39,278 bases of DNA from DATFLL01 sp035267785 (GCA_035267785.1 DATFLL010000082.1:1-39278), one strand, 5' to 3'; positions 23,269 to 31,311 are shown, counted from the stretch's first letter. Numbers and translations: made by a program. Notes: generated from the sequence alone by a model not told the origin.

Positions 23269-24880
23269 GGACATCGCGGCCGAGGTCCGCCCCCGCCATC
23301 CGTGGGAGGCCATCGACCTGGGTTTCAGCATGGTGCGCGCCTGGTGGCGGCCGGTGTTCGGTGCCTGGCTCGCGGTCGTGGTCCCGTTCGCTCTCATCGT
23401 CAACGTGGTCGGCTATGAGGCGCTTTGGCTGGCCGCCCTGATCGTGTGGTGGCTCAAACCCTTCTACGATCGCATTGTGCTGCATGTCCTCAGTCGCGCC
23501 ATGTTCGGCGATGCGCCGACGGTCGGCGAGACCCTGCGTGCCCTGCCCGGCCTGCTGCTGCACTCGCGCCTGCTGCTCGCCCTGACGCTGTATCGTTTCG
23601 ACCCGGCACGCGCCTTTTCGCTGCCGGTCTGGCAACTGGAAGGCAGTCGCGGAAAGCGCCGCCGCGAACGCAGCCGCGTGCTCGGGCGCAATACCCACGG
23701 CACGGCCGTCGGGCTGATGTTCGCATGCATCAACCTCGAAATCGCGCTGCTCATCGGCCTCGTCACCCTCGTACTTTGGCTGATACCGGACTCGGTTCAA
23801 ACGCATCTGGATACGTTGACGGGAATCGAACACCGCGCCCAAGCCGTACAAGCCGGCTGGAACCTGCTCTACCTCATCGCAATGAGCGCCATCGAACCCT
23901 TCTACGTCGCGGGTGGTTTCGCGCTCTACCTCAACCGCCGGACCCTGCTGGAAGGCTGGGACATCGAGATCGCCTTTCGCCGTATCGCCTCGCGCGCGGC
24001 CGAACCCGAGAGCCCCGGCGGCGCACGCTCGAATCGCGGCCCGGGCCGCTTCGCCGCCGCCTGGCTCCTCGCGGCGCTGGTCGGCCTGTCCGCCGCGGCG
24101 CCGGCACCCACGCAGGCGGCACCCGCCGATGCCGGCGCGGCCCGGGCGGGCGGATCGGCAGCGCATGGCGAAGGCCCATCGGTCCCGAAAACCATTGCCG
24201 ATCCGAATCGCCAACAGGCCAAGGACCTCATCAAGGACGTGCTCGCCCAACCGGCGTTTCGTACCTGGCGCAAGGTCAAGCGCTGGCACTATATCGGAGG
24301 CAAGGCCGAATCCAAGCCCGACACGCAAACCTCGTCCGGCTCCTCCTGGTCCTGGCTCGGCAAGACGCTTGCGCTGATGGGCGAGACGCTGCTCTGGGTC
24401 GGCGCCGCGGTCCTGATCGCCATGCTGATCGTCAACCGGCGCCGCTGGCTCGCTCTGTTCGGCCGCGGGGCACGCCTGCCCAAGCGCGCCGATCGCCCGG
24501 ACGTGCTGTTCGGCATGGACGTGCGGCCCGAGTCCCTGCCCGAGGATATCGCGTCGACGGCCTGGCGCCTGTGGCGCGAAGGTCGGGCGGTCGAGGCGAT
24601 CAGCCTGCTCTACCGCGGCGCGCTCACCACGCTCATCGATCGCGACGGTTTGGAGGTCGACCCGGGCGCCACCGAGGGCGACTGCCTGCGTCTGGTGGAG
24701 CAGCGCCCGGGCGGACGGACCGCCGGCTACTTCGCACAGCTCACCCGCGCCTGGCAGCGTCTTGCCTATGCGCACCGCACACCGGCCGACGACGAAGCGC
24801 AGCAGCTGTGCGAGAACTGGCCGCGGTACTTCGAGGCGGTCACGAAGCCCGCCGGCGGTGCGGGCGAGGGCGCGGCATGA
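23258..24880 (+). CDS. DUF4129 domain membrane protein with a long N-terminal membrane region
   Basis: This is a 540-residue protein. Residues 1-245 contain several hydrophobic spans (about 33-66, 98-112, 150-176, 200-225) in a domain I cannot name. Residues 265-288 (FAAAWLLAALVGLSAAAPAPTQAA) look like an internal signal peptide, followed by a 90-residue segment, a span at about 375-394 and a DUF4129 domain at about 430-525 (ASTAWRLWREGRAVEAISLLYRGAL). This suggests a fusion of two ancestral genes. DUF4129 often accompanies transglutaminase-like and MoxR-linked proteins; its function is unknown. The start is GTG 23258, overlapping the SpoIIM-like gene by 11 bases, and the end overlaps the next gene as ATGA. 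Confidence 0.8.
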   Translation: MRLEDIAAEVRPRHPWEAIDLGFSMVRAWWRPVFGAWLAVVVPFALIVNVVGYEALWLAALIVWWLKPFYDRIVLHVLSRAMFGDAPTVGETLRALPGLLLHSRLLLALTLYRFDPARAFSLPVWQLEGSRGKRRRERSRVLGRNTHGTAVGLMFACINLEIALLIGLVTLVLWLIPDSVQTHLDTLTGIEHRAQAVQAGWNLLYLIAMSAIEPFYVAGGFALYLNRRTLLEGWDIEIAFRRIASRAAEPESPGGARSNRGPGRFAAAWLLAALVGLSAAAPAPTQAAPADAGAARAGGSAAHGEGPSVPKTIADPNRQQAKDLIKDVLAQPAFRTWRKVKRWHYIGGKAESKPDTQTSSGSSWSWLGKTLALMGETLLWVGAAVLIAMLIVNRRRWLALFGRGARLPKRADRPDVLFGMDVRPESLPEDIASTAWRLWREGRAVEAISLLYRGALTTLIDRDGLEVDPGATEGDCLRLVEQRPGGRTAGYFAQLTRAWQRLAYAHRTPADDEAQQLCENWPRYFEAVTKPAGGAGEGAA

Positions 24881-26142
24881 AACGCGACTACATGCTGCTG
24901 GCCCTCGTGGTCGTGGTCATCGCAGGGATCGCAGTGTGGTTTCACAGCAATTTCGAGCTGCGCGAGGAACGCACGCACATCGGCTTCCAGGGCGAGGCCC
25001 GCACTAACGACCTCCTCGCCGCGGAGAAGTTTCTCGAGCGCACCGACACACCGGTCAAGAGCGTGGACAGCCTGCTCGCCCTGCAGACGCTGCCCCCGCC
25101 CACCGATACGATAATCCTGCCCACACGGCGGCGCACGGTCGGCCCGGAGCGCAGCGCGCAGCTGCTCGACTGGGTGCGCAACGGCGGACACCTGATCGTC
25201 GTCACGTGGACGATCACGCCGCAGCCCAAAGAGCAGGCCCAGGGCAAAAACAAGGGCAAAGACAAGGACGAACCAAAAAAAACCGGCGAGAAGGCAAAAA
25301 AGGACAAGGAAGATTCGAACAAGAAACCGTCACCGAGGCCGACCCCGGTCGCCGCAAAGCGCAAGGACCCGCTGCTCGATCCCCTGGGCGTGCGTCAGTA
25401 CTTCAACTCGGGCGACATCGATGGCAACGACTACATCCCGGCCAACGTCGTCATCGCCCATATCCCCGATTTTCTGGAGGTGGCCTTTCGGCCCCGCTAT
25501 CGCCTCGAAGACAGCTCCGGTAAAGCCGTGGCGTCCGTGAGCGACGACTACGGCATTCACCTGCTGCACTACCGGATCGGCCAGGGCGGCCTCACTGTAC
25601 TCAGCGACTACAACTTCATGCAAAACGGGGACATCGGCAAGTACGACCACGCCGCCTTCCTGTGGCAACTCGCCCACTGGAACGGACGTCAGGGACGGGT
25701 GTGGCTGGTTCACAACGACGACATGCCCCCGCTGTATGAGCTGCTCGCTGCCGAGGCCTGGCCGGTGCTGATCGCGCTCGGCGTGCTGTTGCTCGCCTGG
25801 CTGTGGGCGGCCTCGCGTCGCTTCGGGCCCCTGCAGCCGAACCCCGAGCCGGTACGACGCAGCCTGCGCGAACACATCCGTGCCAGCGGGCGGTTTCTGT
25901 GGAAGCAAGGATACAGTCAACGCCTGCTCGACCAGGTACGCCGCGCCCTGCTCGAGCGCCTCGATGCGCTGCATCCCGGTACCTCCCGCCTCGCTCCCGA
26001 AGCCTTGAGCGAGCGCCTGGCGGAGCTCACCGACATACCGGCCAAGGACATCGCCCTCGCCCTGTCCGAGGACATGGAACACAACGAACACGAATTCACC
26101 CGCCGCATTCGCATTCTGGAAAACCTGAGGAAGGCCTTATGA
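24877..26142 (+). CDS. DUF4350 domain membrane protein with a lysine-rich insert
   Basis: This is a 421-residue protein with an N-terminal span (residues 5-22), a DUF4350 domain facing the periplasm (about 33-110 and 165-275; ARTNDLLAAEKFLERTD and LLDWVRNGGHLIVV are typical) and a second span near residues 288-308, then a cytoplasmic tail of about 110 residues (HIRASGRFLWKQGYSQRLLDQVRRALLERL). The domain is split by a Lys-rich, disordered-looking insert (about 118-163) whose DNA contains runs of eight and six A. The fold resembles glutamine-amidotransferase-like proteins without evident catalytic residues. ATG 24877 overlaps the previous stop (ATGA) and its own stop overlaps the moxR start (ATGA). 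An open frame extends 1.4 kb upstream but is a shadow of the DUF4129 gene. Confidence 0.83.
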   Translation: MKRDYMLLALVVVVIAGIAVWFHSNFELREERTHIGFQGEARTNDLLAAEKFLERTDTPVKSVDSLLALQTLPPPTDTIILPTRRRTVGPERSAQLLDWVRNGGHLIVVTWTITPQPKEQAQGKNKGKDKDEPKKTGEKAKKDKEDSNKKPSPRPTPVAAKRKDPLLDPLGVRQYFNSGDIDGNDYIPANVVIAHIPDFLEVAFRPRYRLEDSSGKAVASVSDDYGIHLLHYRIGQGGLTVLSDYNFMQNGDIGKYDHAAFLWQLAHWNGRQGRVWLVHNDDMPPLYELLAAEAWPVLIALGVLLLAWLWAASRRFGPLQPNPEPVRRSLREHIRASGRFLWKQGYSQRLLDQVRRALLERLDALHPGTSRLAPEALSERLAELTDIPAKDIALALSEDMEHNEHEFTRRIRILENLRKAL

Positions 26143-27134
26143 ATGACAGCTCCCATCCGGCACCCGTTGGCGCCGGACAGATCGCCGAGGCCGGCGAGAT
26201 TGCCCGACGACTGCGCGACGAGATCGCCAAGGCGGTGGTCGGCCAGAGCCATATCGTCGACCAGACGCTTATCGCGCTGTTCGCGGCCGGCCACGTGCTG
26301 GTCGAGGGCGTGCCCGGACTGGGCAAGACGCTGCTGGTCCGGGCGCTGGCCAAGACATTCAACGGCTCGTTCTCGCGCATCCAGTTCACGCCCGATCTGA
26401 TGCCGAGCGATATCACCGGCCACGCCATGTACGACATGCAGAGCCAGAGCTTCAAGATTCGCCGCGGACCGGTCTTCACCAATCTGCTGCTGGCCGACGA
26501 AATCAATCGCGCGCCCGCGAAGACGCAGGCGGCGCTGCTCGAGGTCATGCAGGAACAGCAGGTCACCATCGAGGGCAAGGGCCTGGAGATGAGCTCGCCG
26601 TTCATGACCCTGGCCACCCAAAACCCGATCGAGCAGGAGGGCACCTACCCGCTGCCCGAGGCGCAGCTCGATCGCTTCCTGCTCAAGATCCTGATCGACT
26701 ACCCCGGTCATGAGGAAGAAAACACGCTCGTGCACAACGTCACGCACGGCCACGTCGGCGATCAGCTCAACGTCGATCGGGTCGCCTCGATCATCGACCC
26801 CGAGGGTGTGAACCGCATCCAGCGTGTCGCGGCCTCCCTGCAGGTCGACGAGCGCGTTGTCGACTATGCCGTACGTATCGTTCGCCAGACGCGCAGCTGG
26901 CCCGGCATCGCGGTGGGCGCGGGGCCGCGCGGCGGTATCGCCCTGGTACGCGCCGCCCGCGCCGCGGCGCTGCTGCAGGGCCAGGATTTCGTGACGCCGG
27001 ACGACATCAAGACCGTGGCCCCGAGCGCGCTGCGCCATCGCGTCATGCTCGCCCCCGAGCTCGAGATCGAGGGCCAGACGGCAGACACCGTGCTCGGGGC
27101 GATCCTCGCCAAGGTGGAAGCCCCGCGTACATGA
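26139..27134 (+). CDS. MoxR-family AAA+ ATPase
   Basis: MoxR proteins are AAA+ ATPases of the helix-2-insert clade that act as chaperone-like factors with von Willebrand A-type partners to mature or activate protein complexes. Walker A is GVPGLGKT (residues 57-64), Walker B LLLADEIN (117-123), and the LATQNPIEQEGTYPLPEAQLDRF block carries sensor 1 and the arginine-finger region; a lid domain follows to residue 331. The ATG at 26139 has an excellent ribosome site (AGGAAGG, four bases upstream) and overlaps the DUF4350 stop. The downstream DUF58 gene is the usual partner. The client complex here is unknown and could be the membrane proteins of the same operon. Confidence 0.95.
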   Translation: MNDSSHPAPVGAGQIAEAGEIARRLRDEIAKAVVGQSHIVDQTLIALFAAGHVLVEGVPGLGKTLLVRALAKTFNGSFSRIQFTPDLMPSDITGHAMYDMQSQSFKIRRGPVFTNLLLADEINRAPAKTQAALLEVMQEQQVTIEGKGLEMSSPFMTLATQNPIEQEGTYPLPEAQLDRFLLKILIDYPGHEEENTLVHNVTHGHVGDQLNVDRVASIIDPEGVNRIQRVAASLQVDERVVDYAVRIVRQTRSWPGIAVGAGPRGGIALVRAARAAALLQGQDFVTPDDIKTVAPSALRHRVMLAPELEIEGQTADTVLGAILAKVEAPRT

Positions 27135-28435
27135 TGCCCGGCCGGCGACTGTTCGTACTGCTCTGGTTGTGGGCCGCGGCCGGGGTCGCGGTCAGTCTGC
27201 ACATGCAGTGGGTCGACCTGTGGTGGCTGGCCGGCGGCGCCATTGCGTTGGCCGGCGCGCTCGACGCCCTGCTCGCCTGGCAGCGTGCGCCGCTCCGTAT
27301 TGAACGTCGTGTCATGGGCTCGTTGCCCCTGGGCGTGTGGAGCACGGTCGAGCTCAAGGTGCACAACCCGAACCGCGCCGCGGTCGGCGTCGAGATATTC
27401 GATCACGTTCCACAAAGCATGGACCACGAGGGACTGCCGGCTGCGGTGACGGTCCCGGGCGGCGGGTGGGCGCGGGTGCGCTATCGTCTGCGCCCGACCG
27501 CGCGCGGCATCCTGCATTTCGCACCGGCCCAGGTCCGCCAGGGCTCGCCGCTGGCCCTGTGGCGCCCGACCCGGCGCATCGGTGCGGCCAGCACGGTACA
27601 CGTGTATCCGAACTTCGCGGCCGTTTCCAAATACGCGCTCCTCGCCCACGACCAGCGTCAGAACGAAATGGGCATTCGCAAACGGCGCCGCCGCGGCGAG
27701 GGCCTGGAGTTCCACCAGCTGCGCGAATACCGCGACGGCGACAGCATGCGTCAAATCGACTGGAAGGCCACCTCGCGTCTGCACAAGCTGATATCCCGCG
27801 ACTACCAGGACGAGCGCGACCAGCGCGTGGTGTTCCTCGTCGACTGCGGCCGGCGCATGCGCGCGGCCGACGGCGACCTCAGCCACTTCGATCACACGCT
27901 CAACGCGCTGCTGCTGCTGTCCTATGTCGCCCTGCGCCAGGGTGACGCAGTGGGCCTGATGACCTTCAGCGGCGATGGTCGTTGGCTCGCACCGCGCAAG
28001 GGCGCAGCGGCGGTCAACCTGGTCCTCAACACCGTTTATGACCTGCAGCCCGGACTGCAGGCCCCGGATTACTCGAACGCGGCGACCGAATTCATGGTCC
28101 GCCAGCGCAAACGCGCACTGGTGGTTCTGGTCACGAACGTGCGCGACGAGGACACCGACGACCTGCTGCCCGCACTGCACCTGCTGCGCCGCCGCCACCT
28201 CGTGCTGCTGGCCAGCCTGAAGGAAGGGGTCATCGACGAGGCGCTCGACGCACCGGTCGACGGCTTCGACAGCGCGCTGGAACACGCCGCAGCGCAGGAG
28301 TATCTGGTCTATCGGCGCGAGGCCCACAACGCCCTCGAACACCAGGGCGTGCTGACGCTGGACGTGCGCCCCGATCAACTGCCGGTGGGACTGGTCAACC
28401 GCTATCTGCAGATAAAATCCAGCGGCATGCTGTAG
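27131..28435 (+). CDS. DUF58 (vWA-like) protein, MoxR partner
   Basis: This 434-residue protein has two closely spaced N-terminal membrane segments (about 7-25 and 30-48), a beta-rich periplasmic or linker region (about 50-160: TVELKVHNPNRAAVGVEIFDH), the DUF58 signature (EGLEFHQLREYRDGDSMRQIDWKATSR, residues about 195-221, quoted with its key Arg, Asp and Trp) and a vWA-like alpha/beta domain (RVVFLVDCGRRMRAADGDLSHFD), in which DCGRRM replaces the DxSxS MIDAS motif, so metal binding is probably altered. ATG 27131 overlaps moxR as ATGA. It is the last gene of the operon and is expected to dock with the MoxR ring. Confidence 0.92.
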   Translation: MMPGRRLFVLLWLWAAAGVAVSLHMQWVDLWWLAGGAIALAGALDALLAWQRAPLRIERRVMGSLPLGVWSTVELKVHNPNRAAVGVEIFDHVPQSMDHEGLPAAVTVPGGGWARVRYRLRPTARGILHFAPAQVRQGSPLALWRPTRRIGAASTVHVYPNFAAVSKYALLAHDQRQNEMGIRKRRRRGEGLEFHQLREYRDGDSMRQIDWKATSRLHKLISRDYQDERDQRVVFLVDCGRRMRAADGDLSHFDHTLNALLLLSYVALRQGDAVGLMTFSGDGRWLAPRKGAAAVNLVLNTVYDLQPGLQAPDYSNAATEFMVRQRKRALVVLVTNVRDEDTDDLLPALHLLRRRHLVLLASLKEGVIDEALDAPVDGFDSALEHAAAQEYLVYRREAHNALEHQGVLTLDVRPDQLPVGLVNRYLQIKSSGML

Positions 28436-28455
28436 CGGTTGTTATGGCTGAGTAA

Positions 28456-28481
28456 AACGACAGGCGGCGCTCAACGTCGTT
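28456..28481 (-). terminator. Possible terminator of folA
   Basis: On the minus strand AACGAC (28481-28476) pairs with GTCGTT (28461-28456) and is followed by TT, then A. The stem overlaps the folA stop. The stem is short and the loop 14 bases long, so this is a weak candidate between the convergent DUF58 and folA genes. Confidence 0.3.
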
Positions 28482-28962
28482 CCAGAATGACGAAGCTGTA
28501 GGGATAGGGATTCTTCTCGTCGGCCGCATGGTCTTCGCGTTGCACTTCCTGCCACTGCAGCGCATCGAAACGCGGAAACCATGCGTCGCCCTCGATATCC
28601 GCGTGGACATAAGTGAGATACAGACGCCGAGCCCGCGGCAGCATCTGCTCGTAGAAGCTCGCGCCGCCGATCACCATGAGCTCCTCTTCGCCCGGCCCGG
28701 GCGCGGCCAGCGCCGCGTCGATGTCGTGCACGACGTCCGCACCCTCGGCGGTAAATCCACGGTCGGAGGTCACCACCACGTTGCGCCGCTCGGGCAAAGG
28801 CCGGCAGCCCAGTGACTCGAAGGTCTTGCGTCCCATGATCACGGTCTTGCCCAGGGTGTGGCGGCGGAACCAGCGCATGTCGGCGGGCAGCTTCCAGGGG
28901 AGGCGATTATCGATGCCGATAACGTGGTCATCGGTCAGCGCAGCAATGAGCGAGACGAGCAT
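28471..28962 (-). CDS. folA: Dihydrofolate reductase
   Basis: FolA reduces dihydrofolate to tetrahydrofolate with NADPH, regenerating the cofactor oxidised by the thymidylate synthase encoded just upstream. The 163 residues show SLIAALTDDHVIGIDNRLPWKLPADMRWFRRHT at the start (quoted in parts: the Asp of LPADM is the substrate-binding acid), TVIMGRKTFESLG for NADPH, and VIGGASFYEQMLPRARRLYLT in the middle. The length is that of E. coli DHFR. ATG 28962 is chosen; upstream residues in frame have no family match. It lies 20 bases after the lipoprotein gene, so it is probably the last gene of the lgt-thyA unit. Confidence 0.96.
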   Translation of the reverse strand: MLVSLIAALTDDHVIGIDNRLPWKLPADMRWFRRHTLGKTVIMGRKTFESLGCRPLPERRNVVVTSDRGFTAEGADVVHDIDAALAAPGPGEEELMVIGGASFYEQMLPRARRLYLTYVHADIEGDAWFPRFDALQWQEVQREDHAADEKNPYPYSFVILERR

Positions 28963-28982
28963 GGCGATTCGCGACTCCGGGC

Positions 28983-29657
28983 TTACTTCGCGATACGAAT
29001 GGAAGACAGGGACTGGTACAGGGTCTGCGGCAGGCTGTCCCCGGAATAGGTCAGCGTGCACGTAAACGCGTAACCCTCGTGCACGGTCGCGGCGACCTGC
29101 TGGGCGACGTGCGCATTGTCGCGGTGCACGACGTTGCGTACGTAAAACGAGCGCCCGGCAATCGACATTTGCCGGATGGTCGAGACCTGCTGGTCATCGC
29201 CCCCCGTCGAGACATTGAGATAATCGGCGCCGTTTTCGACGGCAGGGACATCGCTGACCTTGATGGCCGCGCAGGCGATGTTGTCGTTGAACTCCTCGGT
29301 TTGCGTGCCGACCGGAAAACGCATCGCGGTCACCAGCAACACGGCCCGAGGGTCCTGCTCGGCAACGGCAAGCGCGAGGTCGTGGCGGTCCCCGGCGATG
29401 ACCTTCATCCCGCTGGCCCGATAGGCCTGCATAAAGGCGCTGTCGGCCGAATGCCAGTCGCGCGGGACCCGCATGCTGAACCCAAAGAAGTCGTTGTGGT
29501 AGACACGCCAGTGGATGACCTCGGCAGCGCCCGGCCCGGCGCCCGGCGGCTGCTTGCCTGGCTGCGGCACGGCACAGCCTCCCAGCAGCATCAGGGCCCC
29601 GAGCAGGCCCCAGACGACGATCGCGGCGATGGCGGGGCGCGCGCCTGCGGGTCTCAC
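28983..29657 (-). CDS. Lipoprotein of unknown function, PsbP/MOG1-like
   Basis: This 224-residue lipoprotein begins at GTG 29657, which overlaps the thyA stop (GTGA). From there an ideal lipoprotein signal peptide runs to a lipobox LLGGC with Cys at residue 28; ATG 29702 and 29690 are open alternatives but would lengthen the n-region inside thyA. After a Pro/Gly linker, VYHNDFFGFSMRVPRDWHSA resembles the start of PsbP/DUF1795-like domains (a short strand, GFS, then P-x-x-W), and the end (YAFTCTLTYSGDSLPQTLYQSLSSIRI) fits their last strand and helix. The fold assignment is my inference from pattern; the function is unknown. It lies behind lgt, whose product would modify it. Confidence 0.78.
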   Translation of the reverse strand: MRPAGARPAIAAIVVWGLLGALMLLGGCAVPQPGKQPPGAGPGAAEVIHWRVYHNDFFGFSMRVPRDWHSADSAFMQAYRASGMKVIAGDRHDLALAVAEQDPRAVLLVTAMRFPVGTQTEEFNDNIACAAIKVSDVPAVENGADYLNVSTGGDDQQVSTIRQMSIAGRSFYVRNVVHRDNAHVAQQVAATVHEGYAFTCTLTYSGDSLPQTLYQSLSSIRIAK

Positions 29658-30448
29658 ACCGCGACGGGCGCCTTGATGTGTGAATGACATTGATAGTCGC
29701 ATAGCTCGAAGTCCTCGAAGCGGAAGGCGAACAGGTCGTCGACCGCCGGGTTGAGCTTCATGGTCGGCAGCGTATAGGGCTCGCGCCCGAGCTGCTCCCG
29801 GGCCTGCTCCAGGTGATTGAGGTACAGATGGGCATCGCCCAGCGTGTGCACGAACTCCCCGGGCTGCAATCCCGTCACTTGGGCCATCATCATCGTCAGC
29901 AGGGCGTAGGAGGCGATGTTGAACGGCACGCCCAGGAAGATATCCGCGCTGCGCTGATAGAGCTGGCATGACAGGCGGCCTTCGGCCACATAGAACTGGA
30001 AGAACGCGTGACACGGCGGCAGTGCCATGCGGTCCAGGTCCGAGACGTTCCAGGCGCTGACGATGATCCGCCGCGAATCGGGGTTGTTCCGGATCTGATC
30101 GAGGACCTGGGCTATCTGATCGATGTGACGGCCGTCCGGCGCGGGCCAGGAACGCCACTGGTAACCGTAGATGGGTCCCAGATCGCCATTGTCGTCCGCC
30201 CACTCGTCCCAAATGGACACACGGTTATCGTGCAGATACCTCACGTTGGTGTCGCCACTGAGAAACCACAGCAACTCGTGGATGATAGAGCGCAGGTGCA
30301 GCTTCTTCGTCGTGACCAGTGGAAAGCCGGCGCCGAGATCGAACCGCATCTGATGGCCGAACACGCTGAGCGTGCCGGTACCCGTACGATCGTCCTTGCG
30401 CACACCGTGTTCCATCACGTGGCCCATGAGGTCGAGATATTGACGCAT
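29654..30448 (-). CDS. thyA: Thymidylate synthase
   Basis: ThyA methylates dUMP with methylenetetrahydrofolate, giving dTMP and dihydrofolate. The protein is 264 residues, identical in length to the E. coli enzyme, with the catalytic Cys at position 146 (LPPCHAFFQFYV), as in E. coli. Other blocks are RTGTGTLSVFGHQMRFDL, the phosphate-binding QRSADIFLGVPFNIASYALL and the C-terminal SHIKAPVAV, ending in the usual Val. ATG 30448 lies two bases after the lgt stop. lgt followed by thyA is a common enterobacterial pair. The product dihydrofolate is recycled by FolA two genes downstream. Confidence 0.98.
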   Translation of the reverse strand: MRQYLDLMGHVMEHGVRKDDRTGTGTLSVFGHQMRFDLGAGFPLVTTKKLHLRSIIHELLWFLSGDTNVRYLHDNRVSIWDEWADDNGDLGPIYGYQWRSWPAPDGRHIDQIAQVLDQIRNNPDSRRIIVSAWNVSDLDRMALPPCHAFFQFYVAEGRLSCQLYQRSADIFLGVPFNIASYALLTMMMAQVTGLQPGEFVHTLGDAHLYLNHLEQAREQLGREPYTLPTMKLNPAVDDLFAFRFEDFELCDYQCHSHIKAPVAV

Positions 30449-30450
30449 GC

Positions 30451-31311
30451 TTAGACTCCCGCCTGACGAGACGTGTCGCGATTTCGGCGCCGGCGCGCAT
30501 AGGCCCACCACATCAGGCCGATCCCGGCAAGGATCATCGGTACCGACAGGACCTGGCCCATGGTCACCCAGCCGAACGCCAGGTAGCCCAGCGGCTTGTC
30601 CGGCAGGCGCACGAACTCCACGGCGAAGCGAAAGGCGCCGTAGCCGATCAGAAACAGCCCGGAGACGGCCATGGTCGGGCGCGGGCGCGAGGAGTAGAAC
30701 CAAAGGATAATGAACAGCACCACGCCCTCGAGCACGAATTCGTAGAGCTGCGTGGGCAGGTGCGGGCGACTGTAGCCGGTGGTTGCGCCGTGGCAGTACA
30801 AATCCGTGAACCGGGGGTCGTTGCACGGCAGGCGCATCGCCCACGGCAGGTCCGAGACCTTGCCCCAGAGCTCGCCGTTGATGAAATTACCCAGGCGGCC
30901 GGGCCCCAGGCCCAGCGGCACCAGCGGCGCAATGAAATCGGTGATGGTGAAAAAGCGCTTGTGGTACTTGCGCCCGAACAGCCACATCGCGATCAAAACG
31001 CCGAGCAGGCCGCCGTGGAACGACATGCCGCCCTTCCAGACCTCCCAGAAGTGCGACTGCTGCGCGGCGGGCAGAAACGGCTCGTAGAACAGCATGTAAC
31101 CCAGGCGCCCGCCGATCACCACGCCCAGTCCGACGTAGAACACCAAGTCGTCGACCTCGGCAGGCGTCCAGCCGGAGTCGGGACGGCGGGCGCGAACCCG
31201 CCCTATCCACCAGCCCAGGGCCAGGCCGATGACGTACATCATGCCGTACCAGTGGATACCGATGCGACCGAAACTGACGATGATGGGGTCGATATGCGGA
31301 TAAGTCAGCAT
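30451..31311 (-). CDS. lgt: Phosphatidylglycerol--prolipoprotein diacylglyceryl transferase
   Basis: Lgt attaches diacylglycerol to the lipobox cysteine of prolipoproteins, the first step of lipoprotein maturation, in the inner membrane. The 286 residues form about seven spans. The signature GRLGNFINGELWG (residues 138-150) with catalytic R139 and H99 in MSFHGGL are present, as is the N-terminal GIHWYGMMYVIG. All lipoproteins in this window (MltB, RlpA, the protein at 28983) depend on it. A -10-like TATACT on the minus strand (31324-31319) lies so close to the start that a transcript from it would be nearly leaderless; I give it little weight. The gap to rlmI is 33 bases. Confidence 0.97.
   Translation of the reverse strand: MLTYPHIDPIIVSFGRIGIHWYGMMYVIGLALGWWIGRVRARRPDSGWTPAEVDDLVFYVGLGVVIGGRLGYMLFYEPFLPAAQQSHFWEVWKGGMSFHGGLLGVLIAMWLFGRKYHKRFFTITDFIAPLVPLGLGPGRLGNFINGELWGKVSDLPWAMRLPCNDPRFTDLYCHGATTGYSRPHLPTQLYEFVLEGVVLFIILWFYSSRPRPTMAVSGLFLIGYGAFRFAVEFVRLPDKPLGYLAFGWVTMGQVLSVPMILAGIGLMWWAYARRRRNRDTSRQAGV

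Noticed and set aside
23425..24876. A 1.4-kb open frame running in phase upstream of the DUF4350 gene, allowing a 905-residue protein
   Set aside because: It overlaps the DUF4129 gene in another frame, its translation is Arg/Pro/Ala-rich low-complexity sequence, and ATG 24877 gives a normal membrane anchor and ATGA overlap.
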